From positions 1 through 64,000 of the forward strand of contig JAUCBJ010006420.1 of the NCBI GenBank assembly GCA_032718475.1: a stretch of DNA of 64,000 nt, given 5' to 3'. Every line of letters begins with the position of its first letter. Within the stretch, counting starts at the first letter, position 1. Below, in pieces: positions 58,569-64,000 of this stretch. A program made the translations under genes and the position numbers. This DNA is from Nemertoderma westbladi (taxonomy: Eukaryota > Xenacoelomorpha > Nemertodermatida > Nemertodermatidae). The notes under the pieces were generated by a model that saw only the letters and a program-made list of their open reading frames with translations, was not told the DNA's origin and did no database searches.

Positions 58569-60805
58569 ATCCAGAAAAAATGTCTAGGCATCCCAATCTA
58601 CCCAAAGTAACTGACAGTTTGGTTGCTCATAAAGATATTAATACAGCTACGCTACTCCTAAACGATGCAATAACTGATTCTACCAACTTGATTCGCCCTC
58701 GTATTGTTCATGGGAAACCTTGGTTTGATGATGACTGCAGGAGTTTAAAATCATCTCTACTGGCTGCAATGCGGATAAGAAATATCTCAGAAGACGATAC
58801 CGCGCATTATAATAACTAATAACTAATAAACGTATTTCTTATGAAAATTTAGAACTTTTAAATCGGATATCCCGCGTGGAAATTACCCCTTGGTCCATCT
58901 TCGAACATGGATTCAAGCCGTCAGTAGCTCCTATAGATGCTGCTGTGCTTGAGGATCACTTTACGTCGCTCCTTGGAACCCCCAACGACCCTGCCGATGC
59001 TCCACCCCCACCTGAAACAACAGAGTCGGAGCTGAACTCCGATGAATGGTTCAACCACCAGTTCACAAATGATGAAATATACGAGACTATCTCCAACCTT
59101 CCGAACAATAAAGCTTGTGGACAGGATGGTATTTTCTACGACCATATAAAACAAGCAGCCCCGTTTATTTTATCGATAATAACTCTTCTTTATAACGTTT
59201 GCCTTGAATCTGGTAATCTTCCATCTATCTGGAAGTAAAGTGTAATCAATATACTCTACAAGGGTAAAGGTACAATTACAAATCCGGACAATTACCGCGG
59301 GATTGCTCTCCTTTGCGTTCTACTTAAAATCCTGACGTCAATGATAAACAAAAGAATTCGCCGTGCTATGTCTGGTTTCATTCCGATTGAACAGTTTGGT
59401 TTTACTGCGGGAAGATCCACTAAACAAGCAATATCTCAGCTTCTTCGCGATATTTCAGCGGCTTTCAGCGGCGAGAGAAAATAGAACAACATACGCATTA
59501 TTTGTAGATTTTAGAAAGGCCTTCGACCTCCTTAGCAGAAAGGTTTTACTTAATAAGTTGTATAATTCTGGTGTTCGTGGGAAAACATACAATCTCATCA
59601 AGGACTTATTGTGCAATTATTTCCGTGTCAACGACGGCCTACGATTCTCGAATTTTATTAGACAGCTCGCAGGCGTTTTACAGGGAGACTGTCTCAGTCC
59701 CACCTGCTTCATTATATTTATCGCAGATCTCGCAGTTGCTCTTAGGAATGCGGCTTCTCTGCTAAAGTTCATATTCTATGCCGATGATTTAGTTATTTAT
59801 TCTAGAAACAAAAAGGATATCCAATCAGCTCTCGATATCATATTCGCTTGGTGCAACTCAAATGGAATGGAAGTGAATCTACTGAAAACTAAGATCGTGA
59901 AGTTCCGTAAAGGTGGACGCTTTAGTAAGGACGACACTTTTATATATGGAAATAATAATGTTAAATTGGTGAACAACTATGAATATCTTGGAATAACACT
60001 TCAGCCTTCCTTATCTTTCTCAACACACATAAAGCTAAAGAAAATGAAAGCGTTTGGAGTTATTGGCTCACTTCAACACCTGCGATTATTATCTACAGAT
60101 ACTGCGATTGAAATATTTAATATGAAAATATACCCTCTAGTAACATATTCCTTTACAGAAATCGGCCCATTTTTCACATTCACCCATCTGAAAGAAATTG
60201 ATAAAATTAAATCCGCTTTCGTCAAATCAATGCTCGCACTTCATAAATCTGCTTCATCAACAATGGCTCTCAAACTTATCGCACAGAAAACTTTCATCGA
60301 ATCAATTCTAGAACATAATCCCAACACATTCAATCGCGATATTATATCATCATACAGGATACACCGGGCCGACCGAGAATCAAATTTCATCAATGAAGGA
60401 TATTCAAACGGACCAGCTTTTAAATCAGATATATGGAAACGCTCCCATCAGACTAACAGACACGTAATTACTCGAGCTACTTCCCACGGATTCCATTTTA
60501 AAATATGTCTGAACCCAGCACCATTTCATCCTCTTTCAAGCGAATGTCTATGTCGATTCTGTGACCTACGCTGCTCTGACCGATATCACTGCCTTGTCTG
60601 TCCCCAATGCCCTCGGTTGTCTATTCTTGCGTCTAACTCTAAATAATTATTTACATATACAATATTATAGTCATCACTCTCATATTCATATTCGTTTTAT
60701 ATTTGTGATTTATTAATAACTATTTACATTATTGTGTGCAAAGTATAATAATCTTAATATACGCCGTTCTGTTTACCCCGACTGGGGTGTATTGTATTGT
60801 AAAAA
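58569..60805 (+). mobile_element. Non-LTR retrotransposon inserted in the pogo element
   Basis: A 13-bp duplication ATTTAAAAGGAGG flanks it (58,556-58,568 and 60,806-60,818). The 3' part after the coding region is AT-rich and ends TATTGTATTGTAAAAA. The body begins inside the linker between endonuclease and reverse transcriptase, so the copy is 5'-truncated. Confidence 0.85.
58580..60646 (+). pseudogene. LINE reverse transcriptase with C-terminal Cys/His motif, degraded
   Basis: Linker: KPWFDDDCRSLKSSLLAAM, then stops near 58,817. Reverse transcriptase: NKACGQDGIFYDHIKQAAP, an in-frame TAA at 59,236-59,238, NPDNYRGIALLCVLLK, EQFGFTAGRSTKQ, a frameshift near 59,460 at a duplicated TTTCAGCGGC, FVDFRKAFDLLSRK (catalytic Asp), GVLQGDCLSPTCF, FYADDLVIYS (catalytic YADD) and YLGITLQPSLSF. 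The C-terminus has CLCRFC and YHCLVCPQC, a LINE-type Cys/His finger. No RNase H is seen. The clade is different from the (TAG)n family; a Jockey/CR1/R1-side clade is plausible. Confidence 0.85.
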
Positions 60806-61122
60806 ATTTAAAAGGAGGTTACATCGATTTATAATTAATATACAGGTTTCTATAAGCCTTATAAACATAAACTTTGTTTCATTGTATTGAAGGAAGGGAT
60901 AAAAATATCAGGTGGAAAGTTGAAAGTGGCTCAAGTAACCCCGGATGACGGTATTGTAAATTTTTATTAAACAGTTGCAACTTAGTATTAATATTTAAAA
61001 CGAAGTAGTAGGCTACACAGTACTTTATAAAAGTTCACAAAATATTTAGATTAAACGAATATTATTGTTTTAATTATTTGAATTGAATTCTACGCTTTTT
61101 TAAAGAAATGCAGTTTTTAATT

Positions 61123-61825
61123 ACTGTAGGGTAGAGCTGGGAGGGTTGAACCGTGAGGAGGGGTGAATCAGTGCAATTTAAAGGAGAACGCTTGGGTTTG
61201 GCATTTCCATGGATATACCATTAGATAGACAATTAAAAACTGCACCTATTGTTGTCTTTAGTCCAACTCTAGCCTATATGCAGCTTTGCTGTGAAGGAAA
61301 GTACTGTATGCTTTTCCCACATGATTTCTAGAACGGATATCGCTGGTTTGGATCCTTCCCATTTAATTGATTTGACAATTCACCAATCAAAAAATGTGAT
61401 ACTTTTCTGGTGGAGAAATTAGGTATGGATGATTACGTCACTAGTTGGCACTTTTCGTACGCAATGCATTTTTCAAAAAAATTGAGTAGTGTGAGAGGGT
61501 TGAACCACTTTCCTATTGGTTGTTTTGGCTACTTATCTACAGATATGGATGGTATTTAATAGGACTAATTGACTACGCTTGATTCAGTGTTAGTTTCATG
61601 TCAACCCGTGGTGACAGGTAGTAGAAAAATAAAAAAACAAATAACAAATAAAAAAACGACTGTTTATTTGACAAAAGTGAGATGTCACTGGCAGACAAAC
61701 ACTCCAAAAACACAGACAAACAGACAGAAATACTAATTTTCATTGACATATTTTCCTTTGATAACATTGCTTCTATGGGTGGTTCAACCCTCCTAACCCT
61801 CCTGATTCAACCTAGTTTCAACAAT
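61123..61825. repeat. Remnant element with GAGGGTTGAACC words
   Basis: The word occurs direct at 61,141-61,152 and 61,495-61,506 and inverted at 61,781-61,793 (GGTTCAACCCTCC), with companions GGAGGGGTGAATCAG and CTGATTCAACC. The layout resembles the subterminal words of the pogo element next door, but no terminal repeat or transposase is visible. The right part may have been displaced by the LINE that follows. Confidence 0.55.
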
Positions 61826-61974
61826 ATTCGCAATCGAAATTGAGAATTCGCAAGCCCCATTTTATTAGATATGGATTTAATTTGGCACTTACAATTCAAT
61901 TTATCATCTATATATAGTTGCCCAAATATTGTATATTTTCATATTGTGGTATTTTTTGTTGTTAGTTTTATATC

Positions 61975-63748
61975 GTCAATTTACAGAGTGCGACTGTGCG
62001 GGGATAATAGTAATAATTTTGTCTTGTCTGTATTAAGGATAAGGTGTAGGTTTGCAAAAGTATGCTCTTGGTCATTTACTTGTTTTTCTAGTGTTGCCGT
62101 TGCTATTTTTGGATCAGTATGTGAAAAAAATATCAGGGTGTCATCAGCGTATTGCACAAGATCAAGATCAAAGAAAGTTTTTAAATTATTGACATATAAA
62201 AGAAATAACAGTGGTACTAACTGCGTTCCTTGAGGTAACCCCCCTGTTTGATATTTCCCATTTAGAATAAGTCCCATTTATTTTAACACGTTGTGGCCTG
62301 TCCCTTAAGAAATTTTCTTTTAGTGTAATGGCTGTCCGATGTAGTCCCAAGTATTTTAGTTTTTTAAGCAGAATCACGTGGTTTAAAGAATTGAAAGCCT
62401 TAGAGAGATCCAAAGCAGCTACTGCAACAAATTTATTTTTATCTAATTGTGCTCTCCATGACTCTGTGGTATAAATAATTGCATCAGATGTGGAATAGCC
62501 CTTTTTGGAACCCGAATTGTTTTTATTAATCAATTTGTGCTTGTTTATCTAGGTGTCTGATTGGTTTATTATTACATTTTCGAATATTTTTTCAAATGTT
62601 GATGTTACAGATATTGGACGGTAATTTTCGGGGTCTAGGATGTCACCTTTTTTATATACAGGAGTTATATCACTTAATTTCAGTTTCTGTGGGAAGACTG
62701 AAGTGGTTAAACATTTATTGATAATAAGTGTTAGTGGAGTAACTATTTGGTACCTAGCAAGCTTATAATTTTAGGTGGTATTCCGGATGGACCATTTGGT
62801 TTATGTATATTTATTATTTTCAGGAAATAAAATACTTCCATAACATTAACGTTGAAAAAAGCAATTTCTGGTCTGGACTGCATCTGCGACCCATCACCGC
62901 AAGAAGAGGTTTTATTAGACCAATCCTTATTGTAGTGCTTGGGAGTATTTGATTTTTTGAGTCCTAGGTTTAAAAATACCCTATTGAAAATGTTAGCGAT
63001 ACCGGATTTAGTATTGCAAATACTATCGTCCATTCCTCTTAGGCGATTTATTTTGGTTTGTGTTTTTTTTTTAATTTAAAATATAATTATTTATATTCCA
63101 CCACGATTTTAGGTCCGGCGCCGTACCAAAATTAACCCGCATGTGTTTGTTTTTCATATACTTATTTAGATTATTATATTTGTTACGTGCGCTTTTAAAG
63201 GCTTTATAATAAGAATCCTGTTTTGTTGACCGCCATTGTTGTAGTTTTTCCATTTTTTCTTTACGTAATTCTTCAAGCTCCCTCATCCACCTTGGATTAT
63301 TGATCGGAGGTTTATTGTTCTCGACAATCAATACTCTTCTGAATGGCGCAAGAATATCAAGAATGGCACGGCTTCCAAATAGTCATAGCAAAAATTGACG
63401 TCCGGACTATGATACAATGGCGACCTATCAATTTTGTTAAGATCCTCAATGAATTTAGATTCCGAAAATTCTTTGAAGTTTCTAATATTTTGCCAGCTTT
63501 TTTCATTATTTTGGTTCTCCAGTTTGTAATTTATATCTGTATTTAATATTACAGTTTCGTGATCAGAAAAATCGCAGAATAGAGTAGTATAGGAAGATTG
63601 TTATCTGAGGTGATAATGAGGTCAAGTAAGGAGTTTTTTGTTATTTCCAAAACGAGTTGGTTCGCTGCTATTAATTAATTTCAGGTCGTATTTAGAAAGT
63701 ATTTCAAATAGATCCCTTGTTTTAATGTTATTTTTATTAAGAATAAGG
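61975..63748 (-). pseudogene. CR1/L2-like LINE fragment, frameshifted
   Basis: Read on the minus strand from 63,748 down: the end of an AP endonuclease (LINSSEPTRFGNN, then SDHETVILNTDINY), a linker (NNPRWMRELEELRKEKMEKL), NIHKPNGPSGIPPKI, then reverse transcriptase with GSKKGYSTSDAI, AALDLSKAFNSLNH, GLPQGTQLVPLLFLLYVNN and VQYADDTLIFFSH (catalytic YADD). Several frameshifts separate these parts. The element stops near 61,975 without the C-terminal region. Confidence 0.85.
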
Positions 63749-63750
63749 AT

Positions 63751-64000
63751 GCTCAAAGGATGGTATGCTTGAGAATGTGGACGACGTCTGTTACCTGGGA
63801 TCATGGATCCGGAAGTCAGCGAATCGAATACCCTTCGAATACGTAAGGGAAAGGCATGGGCAGCCTTGAATAGGCTTTCCAGGATTTGGATGTCACCGAG
63901 AATTAATCGGAAACTTAAGGTCTGATTATTTAGAGCAGCAGTAGTTCCAGTACTCCTCTATGGGAGTCCATGCTGGGCTCTAACTGCTGAGGACACCAAA
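63751..64000 (+). mobile_element. Third copy of the (TAG)n-tailed LINE, cut by the window end
   Basis: From GCTCAAAGGATGGTATGCTT onward it matches copy 1 from about 7549, in the post-catalytic part of the reverse transcriptase protein, with a rearranged short segment near 63,817-63,830. The 5' end is truncated at the junction with the older LINE; the 3' end is outside the window. Confidence 0.9.

Larger units (their letters stand above)
55198..60953 (+). mobile_element. pogo/Tigger-like DNA transposon containing a nested LINE
   Basis: Inverted ends at TA dinucleotides: CCGTCATCCGGGGTTATTTG at the left, and CCGTCATCCGGGGTTACTTG reading in from 60,953. The word GGGGTTACTTGAGCCA is repeated in both orientations at 55,209, 55,603, 55,623, 58,402, 58,471, 58,491, 58,511 and 60,926. 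A broken transposase lies at 56.2-58.1 kb. Removing the LINE and one 13-bp duplication restores a continuous sequence with a near-perfect palindrome around GTAACCTCC/GGAGGTTAC. Confidence 0.92.

Overview
This is an animal nuclear genome, most likely a marine invertebrate. The DNA is AT-rich, with GC-rich islands only where there are genes. One gene (SEC31) encodes a COPII coat protein of metazoan type, another (SLC25A32) a mitochondrial carrier, and there are spliceosomal-type splice sites and many LINE, pogo, piggyBac, hAT-like and LTR elements. The word TAGGCCTA is common. I cannot name the species; a deuterostome or lophotrochozoan is only a guess.

Host genes are few. SEC31 (29.6-33.1 kb, minus) and SLC25A32 (50.8-51.8 kb, minus) are each complete in one uninterrupted exon. 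A third single-exon frame (41.2-42.4 kb, minus, 412 aa) has no family I recognise. One candidate transmembrane exon with good splice sites lies at 3.4-3.6 kb (minus). Everything else with coding potential belongs to transposons.

Layout. 0-9 kb: unique AT-rich DNA, a 27-bp minisatellite with alternating variants, a hAT-like non-autonomous element, and a LINE inserted in a tRNA-derived repeat. 9.0-24.9 kb: one large 63-bp satellite array, split by a young 6.68-kb LTR element (16,454-23,131). That element has 529-bp LTRs, encodes only a Gag-like protein, and carries a series of small hairpins. 24.9-27.3 kb: a dispersed ~160-bp-periodic repeat holding a second LINE copy with clear target-site duplications. 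28-38 kb: SEC31 flanked by inverted-repeat DNA elements. 38.3-40.7 kb: an internally deleted piggyBac element. 42.8-47.3 kb: no genes seen. 47.3-50.2 kb: a 54/59-bp satellite. 50.5-53.7 kb: small palindromic elements, SLC25A32, and a 68-bp array related to the satellite. 55.2-61.0 kb: a pogo/Tigger-like element with a broken transposase and a nested LINE. 61-64 kb: another word-rich element and two LINE fragments.

Two themes link the elements. First, each DNA-transposon-like locus carries its own short word, repeated directly and inverted (GGGGTTACTTGAGCCA in pogo, GTGCCATATATGG in piggyBac, others at anonymous loci), as expected of transposase-binding sites. Second, a ~45-bp sequence (CAGGTTACAG followed by AACCAAAACAATAAA) recurs inside several of these loci and is also the unit of two tandem arrays, so satellites here seem to be seeded by mobile elements.
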